From Oxytricha trifallax (Eukaryota > Ciliophora > Spirotrichea > Sporadotrichida > Oxytrichidae): a stretch of 64,000 bases of DNA. The stretch is taken from contig ARYC01000293.1 of NCBI GenBank assembly GCA_000711775.1, positions 78,489 through 142,488 on the forward strand, in the 5' to 3' direction. Numbering within the stretch: the first letter of the stretch is position 1; every line of letters starts with the position of its first letter. Position numbers and translations under genes: made by a program. Below the pieces are notes generated by a model. It did not search any database, was not told where the DNA came from, and saw only the letters and a list, made by a program, of their open reading frames with translations. Of this stretch, positions 10,421 to 24,100 are shown piece after piece.

Positions 10421-12360
10421 TGGCATGTTAGCATGAGCCAGATGGTCGAACTGTCCTTCTCTACAAAGGGAAATTGACCACCCAGTGGGGAGGGTTAACT
10501 AATGGTGTCGAAAGTTGAAAGGATAAAGCAAAAATTCTAATTAAAACTATCAGGCTGGCTTAAGCCCTAGTATTAATTTCAGTAAATCATTGAATAATAA
10601 TAATTTACATGGATACCTATATTGATATTAGGATATTATATAACTCCATAACAAGATATTATGAGATCTATTTATTATTAATGTTAAAATAAAACTAAAT
10701 TGTAATTACATGATATAATTAAATATATTCAAAAATATATTATCTAGTTTTAAATAAGTAAAGATAATTTTTTCTATATAGTCTATTCTCTAAGATTTAA
10801 AATTAATGTTTAAATTCGAGTCTAAAATAAATATTAAATATATAATTTAATTTATTTGATTGTTTTCTATACTATCATAAACCAATAATTTAATGAATTA
10901 ACTTCATTATAAATGTAAATCCACATTGAGGTATCTATAATATATTTTAATTTCAAATATAAAGTAAAATTTAGAGGTGGACCCCTATCAATTAGAACTG
11001 AATCTATCTTATATTCAAATTACTTACTAAGATTTCGAAAAAATTTCGGCTCATCAAATTTAGATTTTATATTTAAATTCTTTTATTTTATCAATTAACA
11101 ATTTTAAAAATATATTGAATTGTGATTTGAATATCAAACTCAAATTTAATATTTTTTAATAACTAACTAATTTCTTTCATTTTTATAAAGATTTCTTTAT
11201 AAATAAGCTTTTTAATAAACATATACATAATCATCAATCAACTTTATTATTTTGTTTACTGCCATTTTAATTATGAAACATTTAATTAATTATTTTTGAT
11301 TTCAAAAATCAATTGCTTTTACAAGCAGTTGTTTGATAGAATATATTATTTTATTTTAGACAGATTTTTTATTTATTTTTATCATACACTTCATGTTTAT
11401 GGAAAAGTACAAAGAGCAGTTTGTATTAAATTTAACCTAAACTATTTATCCTTTAATAAAAATGAATAAATTTGAAAAATTAGCGTTATAAAATTTAGAA
11501 AATCAGGAAAAATATATTTACTTGTTGATTTATTGATTAATTTTGATAGTAAAATTATAGAGGTTTTTGTTTTGTATTGAAATATTTTGATCCATTAAAA
11601 TTACAATCTTTGAAATTATATATAAATTACGTATCTTGTTGATTAGTCTATTTATTAATTTTCATACATTCATGATCGATAATACTCTAAAATATAAAAG
11701 TAATCAATTTAAAAAAACATAATAATCAAAATTTTATTTAATTATTTTAATGCTCCAGAATTATCTGTATAAATTCGTGGATTAGGATTTGATAAGCATA
11801 ATCAATACATTTCTATTACATATTATTATTAAAGAAAAAAAATGTTTTAGAAAACCATTGATATAGTTTTAAAAAGGCTTCTTAACACCATTAAGATATG
11901 AGTAGCTTTTACTATAATGATTATTATTATTATTGAAAAGCTATAATTGACTTTATAGATATTAACTAAATAAATAAATTAAATTGGCTTAAATATTGAT
12001 TAAGCCTATAAAATTTACTTTTTTAAAATTGATGATCTTGATTAAATTAATTGAAAACCTATTAAATACTATAATCTGAAAGGTTTCAGAAATTTCTATA
12101 TCCCTAGATTAATTCTGAAAATAAACTTTTTAATTTAGTATAATGTATCTCCATTTACGATGCTAAATAATAGTAACTAAATCATAAAGCAATTATTCTT
12201 CAGCAATATATAGAGTACTGGATAATTAATTTTATTAAACATCAAGATATTCATTTTTTAGTTTCCATTTTAAAGATTTAAAATTAATGTTGGGATAAAA
12301 AATGCGAAAAATTGGGGAAATAAAAAATATATACTAATTTATTTAATACATTTTTATTTT
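10421..12360. other. Intergenic or IES DNA between paralogs A and B
   Basis: The first 150 bp (to about 10570) are less AT-rich and may be the 5' leader of paralog A. The rest is AT-rich and I see no coding frame or repeat structure. Confidence 0.5.
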
Positions 12361-12650
12361 ATTGATAATTAAGAATGATCAACTTCAAGAAATCATTTCA
12401 TGGATAACTCTGCAAATGGTACATGAATAAATAGACAACAAACTCAAGCATCTACCTCATCGTTAAACCTCTCAAAACCTCAAATAAGATTCACATTCAA
12501 CCCTCATATGTAAGTTGCACCCTCGAGAAATATTTACTATGGAGATATGAAACCACATTACTTAAGCTGAAACGCAAAGGCAGTCTACTCGAATTCTATT
12601 GCTGTCTCTTTTGAATTTTACTGTAGCTACAGAGATTTTCTATAATCCAA
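12360..12650 (+). other. GC-elevated island, possible coding fragment
   Basis: This stretch is less AT-rich than its surroundings. One plus frame is open from about 12400 to a TGA near 12614 and reads IYLIVKPLKTSNKIHIQPS and LLWRYETTLLKLKRKG. There is no ATG context or homology that I recognise. It may be an isolated gene segment (MDS) or a transposon remnant. Confidence 0.3.
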
Positions 12651-13690
12651 TAAATAAATACTAATTCAATATTCCATCTTGCAATAACATTCAAAGTAAA
12701 GTAAAGCACCATTACTAGCTCAGCATTTTAATTCATAAATATCATCAAATATTTTCAGATTATTATCGGACTTTTTATATATAGTTCTAAACTAATTTTT
12801 TAAACTATCAAAAAAATCAACTATGTTTATATATATTCTTATTCTTCTTGATTTTATAATCTCATCTTTATTTTACTAATTCAATCATAAATTATACTTT
12901 TGAATAAATATAACTTTAATAAAAATTAAGTGATATAGAAACTGCAATTTTAAAATAAAAAAATTATGAGTTTAAAATAGCTAAACATATAAATTATTTA
13001 TGAAATACCTAAATTTGAATATTTATTTCCTAATTCTTATATTTAGATTAAATTACCTATATTTATCAACGATAAAAATATTAAAAATTCAATTACAATT
13101 ATTGCTTTTAATTCTATTTTTACTTTCTATCTTTAGATTTATTTTGATGTAATTTACCATTATTGATAATTTAAAAATAATTAAAAATATTAAATATTTA
13201 AAAAATGAAGTAATTTCTCAATTTACTGATTATTCACCAATATCTTTTTTTCTCAATAAAATCTCATATCATCTATAACTTTACTAACTTTAGCCTAGAT
13301 TTAACGTTCATGATTATATTCTGAAAAATCCTCTATATCGTTGCTTTAGTTGAAATCTAAGTTTTCCTGTTAATAAGAAATATGATCAAGATACATTGAT
13401 AAGTCATTATTGTAAGAAATGTGAGTAGCCTGAATATTCCCTTCATTTTTCTAAAAACGTGAGGAGTCTGGTACATTCAATTTTTTTGTAGAATTAAAGG
13501 AATTGTAGTTTAATTTTTTAATTAAAAATAAAGTTATTTAGTACATTAATTTAAGGCATAATTCATAAATAATTTAATAATTTTACATATTTCTAAAATT
13601 ATAATATATTGCTATCTACAATTTTGTAGTTTGTGAAGTTATTATTCTCAAATTACTTGAAATTCTATTGTTCTTGATTATTAGTAAAAT

Positions 13691-15130
13691 TCATATTTTA
13701 TCTTTTCCATTAGCTGTTTGATTATTTCTCCTATTGGTTATATCCTATGTCCAACTTTTTCTAATCTAGTTTTACTGAGTCGATTTATTCTGTTTTGATT
13801 AATAATAAAAGCTATAATATTTAATTGTCTAGATCTAGATATGTGCTTATTTGCTCATTCGAAGTTTAATTTTATAGTACAACTTTATTATTGACGTTTT
13901 TAATTCTTGATAGCTCTAGGTCATCATAACAGATATATTAACTAACATTTAAATAGCCAGTACAAAACATGCAGACCACCCTGCATCATACTTAATGTCC
14001 TCGTCTGTTATGTAATCTGAAAACAAGAAGAAATGATAAACAACCCCCAGAATGCAAATCTCATTAAATTATTGCTATATATTTAATTATTGTGTTCATT
14101 AAAAGCCTCCATTTTGTTTAAAAGACTGCTTTCAAATGGTTTCATAATCATGACATACATAACGAATAAGAGGGATTGCATCATCAAAAATAAGGGTGGA
14201 ATATATTTTGCATTTAGAAAGGTAAATTTTTCCCCCATTATAAAACATGTAGTTTTTATCATAAATAAAATCTTTATCATCAATGATGAAGAAAATTCAT
14301 ACATCCTTTATAAAATCACTTATTTAACTTAATAAATATTCAATTATTTTAATGGAAAAAAACATTAATAATTAACTAAGAAATTTATATATTTGTAGTT
14401 TGTAGTGTATAATGAGACAAGGGATAATTGAAAATCTATAAATTATATATTATTAAAGTTGTTTAATATAGAGGTAAGAAAGTTGAAGTACTGATTTATA
14501 TGTTTCTTCAACAATATTAACGAATAAAGTAAAATATTATATTTGGGGTAGGAAACTTTCCCTACCACTAATAAGAAATGAGTAGTTGAATCTGAATCTT
14601 CAAAAAATACAGCCATTATTCCAAATGATAATCTTCTCAATACAAACCAAACATTATAGATAACATTCATAAAGTGGTCAAATTAAAGTCCTTCATATAA
14701 GCTCCCATAGTATTTCTCCACTTATTCATTCTAAAGCCTTTTTTAGTATATTTTTAGAATACTAAATATCAAAAGAGGAAATAGTAGCGTCGTGAAAAAG
14801 AAAGTAACTCCCATTAAACTCTATATAACCTCTGTATATCCATCAAAATTCATCTATAAATCTTTTTAATTAAAATATTTACTCTTTTAAAAGCGATTGC
14901 AGAAACTATAAAAAACTCTAGAAATCCTTCCAGAAAAAACCTTAGAGCTCCATTGAAAAATACAATCGAAGCTAATTTCAAATATATGTTCATGAATCTA
15001 TAACAATTATGTAAAGTTAAACATGTTCTTACACTTTATGGTACTTCTTCGTAGGGTAAAAAATGAATGTTAGTAGCAAAATGCCTAAAAATATCATGAT
15101 ATAATAGTTTACTGATCCAAGATTCAATAT
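13691..15130 (-). other. Paralog B C-terminal membrane blocks
   Basis: Block 1 (about 14600-15130) reads NLGSVNYYIMIFLGILLL, then intron 14998-15032, LKLASIVFFNGALRFFLEGF, intron 14854-14882, YTEVIQSLMGVTFFFTTLL and NVIYNVWFVLRRLSFGIMAV. After an unresolved IES (about 14235-14600), block 2 reads MQSLLFVMYVMIMKPFESS, NKMEAFNEHNN and, past intron 14017-14044, DYITDEDIKYDAGWSACFV. The tail is basic and Gln-rich, ending NGKDKI before TGA 13693-13691. There are several hydrophobic segments of 17-22 residues. This layout matches the C-terminal region of large ciliate membrane proteins as I know them. Confidence 0.7.
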
Positions 15131-18100
15131 TTTATTTAAATATAAGTTTTAACCGAGAAACCCCTACCTATACTCCCTCCTCATACACCTTCCCTATACC
15201 CTCCCCAATTCCCTCTCTATATCCCCTCCCCATACCTCTCCCTATAAAATACCTTTTTATTATGAAATTATTTTTCATAAGGTGAATCTAACTCAATCAT
15301 AACTATCTTTGTTATACTATAGAGGTTTTTTGATAAAATTGAGTATATCAGTCGTCATTATTTTACAACAGATCCTATAAGAATAAAACTTATAATAAAT
15401 TTTATTTTTTTGAAATTTTAAATATCTTAAATAAACTCCATTAGTCATTATTCAAAAACAGATATATAATTTTAATTTAACTCTATAGATCTTTGCAATT
15501 TATAAATAATAATTTATAAAAAGTAAAATACTTTATGTCACTGTTTTTTTTTCGAATTATGACAATTAAAGTTGATTTAAGATATTAAAATTCTCAAAAA
15601 TAAAATCAATTAATATTAGTTAATATCATGTTTTCAAAAAGCCATTTAAAATCTGAATATAATTTCTATTCTTATAGGACCTTGTGAAAAAATAGGGCGA
15701 CTGATATAAAGAATTTAATAAAATATCTTGTTGTATATATAAAAAAAGATTTCAGAAATGAGTTAGATTCACCTTATGAAAAATAAATTTATTTTAAAAA
15801 GGGATTTTATATGGTGGTTAGGAGTTCTAATTTTATGGTTGGGATGGAGTTGGTTGGTTGTATTTCAGTTAGAACAGATAAATATCGAAATTGTAATATT
15901 TAATAAATATTATTTAAAATATGATGTTTTAGCTTGAATAACGTTATCTAGTTAATTTTAAAGCCAATATATTGTTAGTGTTAGTTAAAAGATATCAATT
16001 TCATCAAATCTATCATTTAATGGTCCAGTATCCGCAAAATCAAACATTTTTTCAAGAGCTTCTTCACTTGGAATCACATCAAAAGTAGATACAGAAATTA
16101 TTTGATTGAAAACGTAATTCGTGTTTGACGGAAAGTATTATTTAAATTAATAATATAAGTTTACATTAAACAATGGCATGTGAAGTATAAAATACATTGA
16201 CAAAAATAATTATAAAGTTTTTGTTAAAATTAAATTATTTAAAAGGGAATTTAATTGCTAATAAAACACAGTTTTTATTCTCTAAATGTATTTAATTTAT
16301 CTCTAAAAATGGTTACTAAGATATAAATTAAATCAAAAATAAAATTACAATTTATAATTCCCTTAAAATTTCCAAAATGTTTTAATTATAAAACACTTTT
16401 TCTTATTATATTATAAAAATAAAAAAGAAAAATATTTTTCTCAATTTTAACTTGGGATTTAAGTTAAAGAGCATTGATCATTCCCCATAAGTATTGCAAT
16501 GAAGTAGCCCTAAATATTGAATTAATGGTAATCATTTTTACAGTAGTAAGTTTAAAAAAAAATTTACAGGCAACCCAAAATAAATTTTCGGAATGTTTGA
16601 ATTTTTTATGAAATTTATAATTTTTTTCCGCATCTATAATTCGTGGTAGAAATCCCCAAAGATTAAAACCCCAAAAAGAAACCAAAGATTTTTGTCTCCG
16701 ATATTAAGGTTCAGATTTCGTAAAATATTCAACGATTTGAAAAATGCTTTTCTGGACGGGCTTAAATTTCCAATCACTATTGTTGATACAGCATCTGAGG
16801 TTGGTTCTGCCATGTCTTGAACAGCCTTTGTTAAAGCTGAATATTTATTAATTTATATATTGGTATCTTACAATCGTCTCTAAGCTATTTGGGAATGGAT
16901 TTTTCAATAAAATTGTTTAGCTTTATTGGTTTTTTAGATTTTTAACTAATAAAAAATCCATTCATTTTGAATTAAATCTTAAACTTGTCTGATGACTACA
17001 GATTCAAATGTTAAAAGATTTTAATGCACTTACATCTTGAGATACTTAACTAGGGCTATCGAATTTTAATTAGATTTTCATATAGCTTTGTGTAAATTCT
17101 GAAACATACCATGAATAAGAACTAGATGAACCATAATCTTAATTTGAGGTAGAACTACTCGTACTAAACAAATATCGTTTTTTAGAAGAGTTTTAAGTTT
17201 ATTTCACCCCGTTAATAGTTATTTGAATTACTGAATCTGTGAAATTAAGATAACTCTTAGGTATTACCACTTACGTTCCAAAATTTATAGTTACTACACC
17301 ATTCTAGTCAATTTTATTTATCTTAGGATTAATGTCTTTATCATATGCATATTTATTAATCAATCGTTTATATTTAGCAGAGTTATATGACAAATTACTG
17401 CCTGGCATATTGCTGTTAGAAAAATTTCCACTATCATATTCAGATTCTGGTAAATTTTCAATATATTCAAAATACTATTCGAGTTCTTCTTAAGAAAAGC
17501 TTAACTCTTCAATAACTGTTGAGTTTATGGATTGCAATTCAAACGGTGGAATATAATTAGGGGATTCGATTGATGTTTGATTTTGGGCATTAGTGGTATT
17601 TTGATTAGTTTGATTAGTTTAATTTTAAGATTACTAAGAGGTTTCTTTAACAGTTGGATCCTATATATATATATATATCTTTATAATGTAGAGTTTAATT
17701 AAATCCCTAATCACAGTGATTTTTAGAGTATAAAAGCTTTTAAGAGTTTATAATTAAGAATCTGTAATTGTAATTGCGATAAAATACTCTCCTGCTTAGC
17801 TATTTGAAGAAGGGTAAATAAATTAAAAATTATAATTTTTAGGTTGAAATTAATTTGAGTTTGAGATGCTTGGTAAGAGACAAAAGATTTAGAAAGTCCG
17901 AGATCTACAGTGATTTTATTCGTATTTCCATTTTCATTAACTGTATCTGGTAGCTTATAAAATAGTGGTGTATTAACATGAACTGTCTGGTCTTTGATAT
18001 CACTTTTAAAGTATGGAATTAACTTTTCTACAATCATATCAATATATTATAATATAATTGTTAGAGTAATAAGAATTTTGATGATATATTTTTTCATCAA

Positions 18101-21100
18101 TAATATTAATTTATTATAAAATTATTTAAAAAATCTTGAAATTAAGGATATATTTTTGTATTCAAAATAATATGAATTAAATAACCAATTGTTGCACTTT
18201 AAATTATTGAATAAATTAAATATTAATTTTTAATAGTAAAAGGGACATTTTTATATGCGCTATTCAAATTAAAGTTTTTTTCTAAATTTAATTTTGTAAA
18301 AATAAACAATAAATCAATATACCAAATCACTTTTTTAAAGGAAAATAATTTAAATATTTTTTAATTCCTAGTAAATTTATTTATATATCCAGATCAAAAG
18401 TGATATATTCAGTTATGGTCAATGTACTATCATAACCCTATACCTTAAATGTGTAAGTTCCTTCCATTTGATCATTATTTGAGTGTATACTAAAATATTA
18501 TCCCAAATCTGTACTTGATGTAAATTTGACGCCATCTGGAAGAGAATATGTTGCAGTTACATCTTCATCATAAATGAGATACGCAGTATAAATAAATGAA
18601 CTACTTAAACACGTTGGTTCCAAGAAAGAAAGTGGGATTTATTAATAATTTATAAATAATATACTTTAGATTATCAATTCTGAACTGCCAATTATATATG
18701 TTTGGGTTGAAATTGAAGGTGACTTAATGTAACTAAACATAATTAATTCTTCTAAATATCATATAAAATTTATATTTTCAATTTACACCAAGGCGCGAAG
18801 TTGTCTAAGTCAGTTGATAAACACTAATAATAATTAAAAACAGGGGAAAAAATTAAAATTTTTACATTTTTACAAATTATTTTGCATATTCTATTAAACT
18901 TTATTAAAGAGCATTACAATTATCATATATTCTATATAATAACTGAATAAAGATATTATTATTTTTTAATTTTTATTATTTCAATTATTTTTATATTGAA
19001 TAATAATATTGTTGTTGGATGGTAAATATCGGTTGTATAAAATGTACAATCACTATTACTAATCAATAATCTAGCCGTTTGTGTATTAGCTATTGAGCTA
19101 CAAACCACTTGGTACATACTATCTGATAGAGTTAGTAAATTAGGGGTTTAAATTGCGAAAGTTATCTCAGCTGTGGAAACGGTTACTTCAAAACATGTTT
19201 AATCAGTTGCCATTGACATTATAAATAAATAAAAATAATATAATGTAATTTAAACCTCAAAACTTATTCAGTCATTTTTATTAGATTCTGAAGAAAAGAA
19301 AAACTGATTTGATATATTTCTACACGCTTATAAATAAAATTTGATATTTATTTAAAAGTATTTTAAAAATTGTAAGAATATATGCAACCATTGCAAGAAT
19401 CTGCTAAAACAATTAAATTATAAATTGAGTTATTCTTATCTTAACTTTAAAAAAAAATGTTGATTTTATAAATTGAAGATTGAATTGAAAAAATGACGAA
19501 TAAGAGATTTTAAGGATGAATAAATCATCCTCGTCCATATTTTATATACAGGGTTAGAGTTCCCTCTCCTTCGAAATTTTACTGTTGTACATTGAAATTA
19601 TGTAATATTTATAAATTACTCAAAATTTTTATCAGAAATAATTAACTAATAATCCATATAAACTTACAATTTCTCATCTTTCTTGATAAAATTTTTTACT
19701 TCATCAATGAAATTCTCATTAAAATTTTTTTATAGCATTGAGCATAGTTTTTAATTTACATTGAGAATAAGTTGTACTATAATATTTATAAAAAATAATG
19801 CATTAGAAAAAGTTGATTAATAAATTGTAAAGTTAATTTAATCTGTTATTATATTTTTTTAAATATATTTGTTGGCAAGTATTATTAATATTGATGATTG
19901 GGCTTTATAGATAAAGAGAAATTGACAAGGAGTTGAAAATTTCCCCCCATTTTGCAATAAATTTAAAATTATTAAGTAAATAAAAACAAAAGACATGTAA
20001 AATATTATAACTAACTAATATTTTTAAGTATAAAATTTAAGATTAAACTAATTTTATTTAATAAAAAATCAACTATTAAATTTTTCATAATTTGTAAATA
20101 CTTAAGAAGTTTCAGGTATTGATTTAATTTCCATTTAAATTAAACTTTATAAATTCTTAAATATTTTATTCAATAACCTTAACCCTGGTTCATTTATCAT
20201 TAATTCCTTCTTATGATTAAATTATACTTAGATTTATAAATAAAAATAAAAATAAAATGTGTGTACAGTAATTAAGAATATAAGCTTCAATATTAATACA
20301 AATTAATGAAATATTCCTCGACATGCAATAAAAAATTTCCTTTCATTTAATCTCTTATTTTTACACCTAATAAATATATTAATTACATAAAAGTTTAGAA
20401 ATTTTATCTATAAATATTTCTATAATAATAATGTAATAATATAAAAGAAAAGGCAAAGAAATTCCTTTTATAATATGAGTTTTAATTATTATAAATATCT
20501 TTTCAATTAAAAAGTTATAATAATGAGGGAGTAAATATTTTGTATTCTTATGATTTTCAATTAATGTAAAAAATATATAATTTAGTTTAGAGATTTGTTA
20601 GATTAGATAGCAGTAATCAGTTTATTTATATAAATAAAGGTGACTTTAGTAATTAAATTAAATGCATATTCATTACAAAATATATTACAAGAAAATTGAA
20701 AAAATTTAAACATATATAATCACTAATAAAGCTCAAAGTCTTTTTTGGGGTTTATAATGCATTATGTAAACCTTTAATGAAAAAAATAAATTATTACATT
20801 TAATGTAATTAAGTTTAACTCTTTTAATATGAACTTGATGTAAATGTCTTGACTTGCGATTTATAAGTCAATTGATTAAGAAATCCAACAAAAAAAACTG
20901 ATTATGATGATATGATTATTATAGGATTATAATTATTTTAATTTTATATTAATTGCCCAATCTATAATAATAATGACAATTTGAAAAAGTTATTGATAAG
21001 CGTAATAAACTTTTATAATAGTTACACATTAATATTTGAATAATTCCATATCATTAATAGGTAAAATATTTTCATTGAGTAAAAATTATATTATTTGCCA

Positions 21101-24100
21101 AGAATGAAATAATAATCAAGTTTTTCTCTATAGTATTTATTAATATATTACTAATTAATTAGTTAAAATCGCACTCCAACCTAAATGATCATTAATTTGA
21201 GTTAGAGTGCGGAATAAATAAGAAAAAAAATTTAATTTATGATAAATTATAAAAATGACATATCGCTTATTATAAATGACATTAGGTTTTATTGATAAAT
21301 TTTAAATCATAAAAAAATAATTAATTTTCCTTTTTAATTGATAAGTTTTCAAAATTTCACATGTATTATAATTTATTTATGTAATTTGGAAAATAATAAT
21401 TTATTAATTAAACCTAATGTCATTTTTATAATTTATCATAAATTAAATTTTTTTTCTTATTTATTCCGCACTCTAACTCAAATTTAATGATCATTTGGGT
21501 TGGAGTGCGATTTTAACTAATTAATTCGTAATATATTAATAAATACTATAGAGAAAAACTTGATTGTTATTTCATTCTTGGTAAATAATATAATTTTTAC
21601 TCATTCATTTTAACAATAGATTATAATTTAAGTATTCTTTTTACTAATCTTAATGATTTAAAAAATTAATTATTATTGAACCTGATATAATTATATATCC
21701 AAAATTAACACCCAAATCTATAAATATTTTATTGAGTTTTATTAATAAAAATTAATAAATTTTTTATAGTAATTCTAAGGGAGAATTTAATTTTTTTATA
21801 ATTTTAGAATTAAAACAATATTTTTAATTCTAAGTCATTTTTTAATTTATTGGTAAAAAATATTTATTTATACAACTATTATTAATTTTTACATTTAAAT
21901 TATTTCTGTAGCTCTTCCCCATTAAAAAAATATCTAAATGCAATATCAATCTATGTATATATTTTTTACATTTAGTTGTATACTTAATTATTCAATGATA
22001 TTATTACTTTTTTATGATTTTCTTGTATTTAAAACAGTATTCCTTTAGAGGCTACCAATTGAATCTAATTAAATAATAATTTTTTTCCTCGAAAACATTA
22101 TAGCTTGTTAAATTTTATATTTATAAAAAGATCTCTGAAGAAAAAATATATAACTCCATTCTTAATATATGTTTTTGCATTAAAAATTAATCCTGAATAG
22201 TAAGATATGTTTGCTAAACTTTTAATATGATGAATTCATTCTAATAATTCTATAAAAAAGAACTAAATATATTATGCTATTTCTTTAAATGCTCTATGAG
22301 GTATATATAAAGACTAAAAGATTTTCAAAATCTTAAATTCTTTTAAATTATAAAACTTCAATTTAATCGCATTAATAATAATACAAAAATTCTGATCCCC
22401 TAGATAACTCAAAAAAAAAATTTTCATTATAAAATCCATTTATAATATAAAGTTATTATGATTTTAAATATCGAAGACATCAATTATATCGAGTTACCAA
22501 AAGTTGTCTATAATGAATATACATAAATTCCTGTAGTTGCCGCAGCTCTCACAAAATTAACTTTCAAATTTAATTAATAAATATTTTACTAGAAAGTGTT
22601 TTATTTTATTTTATATTATATCATATTTATGAAAAATTTTATATAAAATTCTGATACTTATTTAAAAAATATTTTCTCTCTCAGAAATATCATATTAAAA
22701 ATATGAAAAATTTACATAGATATGAGTATTTAATAAAATTAAAGAATTTATTATAAATTACTTTATCAAAGAGAGCAAAAGTTAAATTTATTTCAATGAC
22801 GAGAATAAATATTGATTAAAATATATACTTTATAGATTGAGCTAAAAATATGAAAATAGTAGGATTTTCACAACAAAATTCATGATAAATATTAAAAGTT
22901 ATAACTTAAACTAGAGATATCTGAAAAGTTTGAGAATTATATGAAAGCATTAATACAATTTGTGATGTTGAGCCCATCTTAAGGCCTTGGCATTCACCAA
23001 TATTACTATAATATTATATTTTAAATAAATTTATATCAGAGCTTGAGTATTATAATGATCTTTGACTATCAATTGTGGGAGTTCCAATTATATTGTAGTT
23101 AAATACTATAAAAAATTATTTCATTTATAAAAATATCATGGTTTAATTTAAATTTTATAATAATTGGAATAATAATTTGAAAGTAGTTAAATCTATATAA
23201 ATGCCTAATAGCAACGCTTTAATCCGCAAAATCTGAGTGTAATGCTGTACAAGTAAATGCTGTATTCACAATTTAATACAATTGATTTTGAATAAACGTA
23301 CTATTTTTCATATTTCAATATTATTTATAATTTAAAAATATTTTTTTTCTAGATGATCGTTTATTTTATATTGGAAAGTTGATTTAAAACCGTAGATATT
23401 AAAAATCTACAATTGAATATATGAGCAATTAGATAAAATAATTAATAATTAATTGGTGAAATTAAATATTACTAAGTTAAAATCAAATATTCACACTTTT
23501 ATTGGATTATTTTATAGGGACAATTTATCGAGCCAATAGTTTTAATTACTATCCTAATCATCAAAATTTTAAGACGTAATTTTATCTAATTATTCTTAGC
23601 TTAATGCATCTGTTCAAAAATGATTTATGGAGTATTTATTACATTTAGATAATTGTGAACATAATATTATATTAAAATATGATATTTTACTGATTTATAG
23701 TTGATAGTGATATTCTGAAAAATTTAATATAATAAAATTAATCAATAAATATAACTATTTAAGTTTTACATGAGAGCTAACATATTATTAAGACAGAAAA
23801 GGTAAGTAAAATTTAAGATAGTTTAGATTGATCTTTGAATAAGTGTAAAGTTTAAAAAAAAGCGATATGTGATATGGTGAGTAACCGCAAAGTATTTAGG
23901 GAGAATAACCAAAATGGCGTGAAGCATAATTTTTATTACACTCTCACAATACTTTGCGGATAATCACCATATTTTGTAGATTTCACTCATTTAAAACTTA
24001 GGATTATTTAATTTCAATAATATTTCTTGTTTTCTTAATTGTATTAATCTCTTTTTAAGACTTTAAGCAAATTAAATTATAACATCCAACTAAAATATCT

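Larger units (their letters stand above)
15985..18035 (-). other. Paralog B coding blocks: cadherin-like domain 2, linker, conserved region
   Basis: Domain 2 starts VEKLIPYFKSDIKDQTVHVN and ends AGEYFIAITITDS. The linker is QNQTNQTNQNTTNAQNQ. Next come LPESEYDSGNFS-like sequence, SQVSQD, DKFKIQFKMNGFFIS, MAEPTSDAVSTIVIGN and YLWGMINALQLILHMPLF. The intron homologous to A 2968-3004 lacks a GT donor here, so that junction (about 17795-17850) is unclear. Confidence 0.7.

Noticed and set aside
16464-16685. 73-codon minus ORF
   Set aside because: Most of it is the 204-bp IES; only its two ends match paralog A.
18036-18100. Signal-peptide-like start (MKKYIIKILITLTIIL) of a separate gene
   Set aside because: The GATAT repeat and in-frame joining to the preceding domain in both paralogs make it IES sequence.
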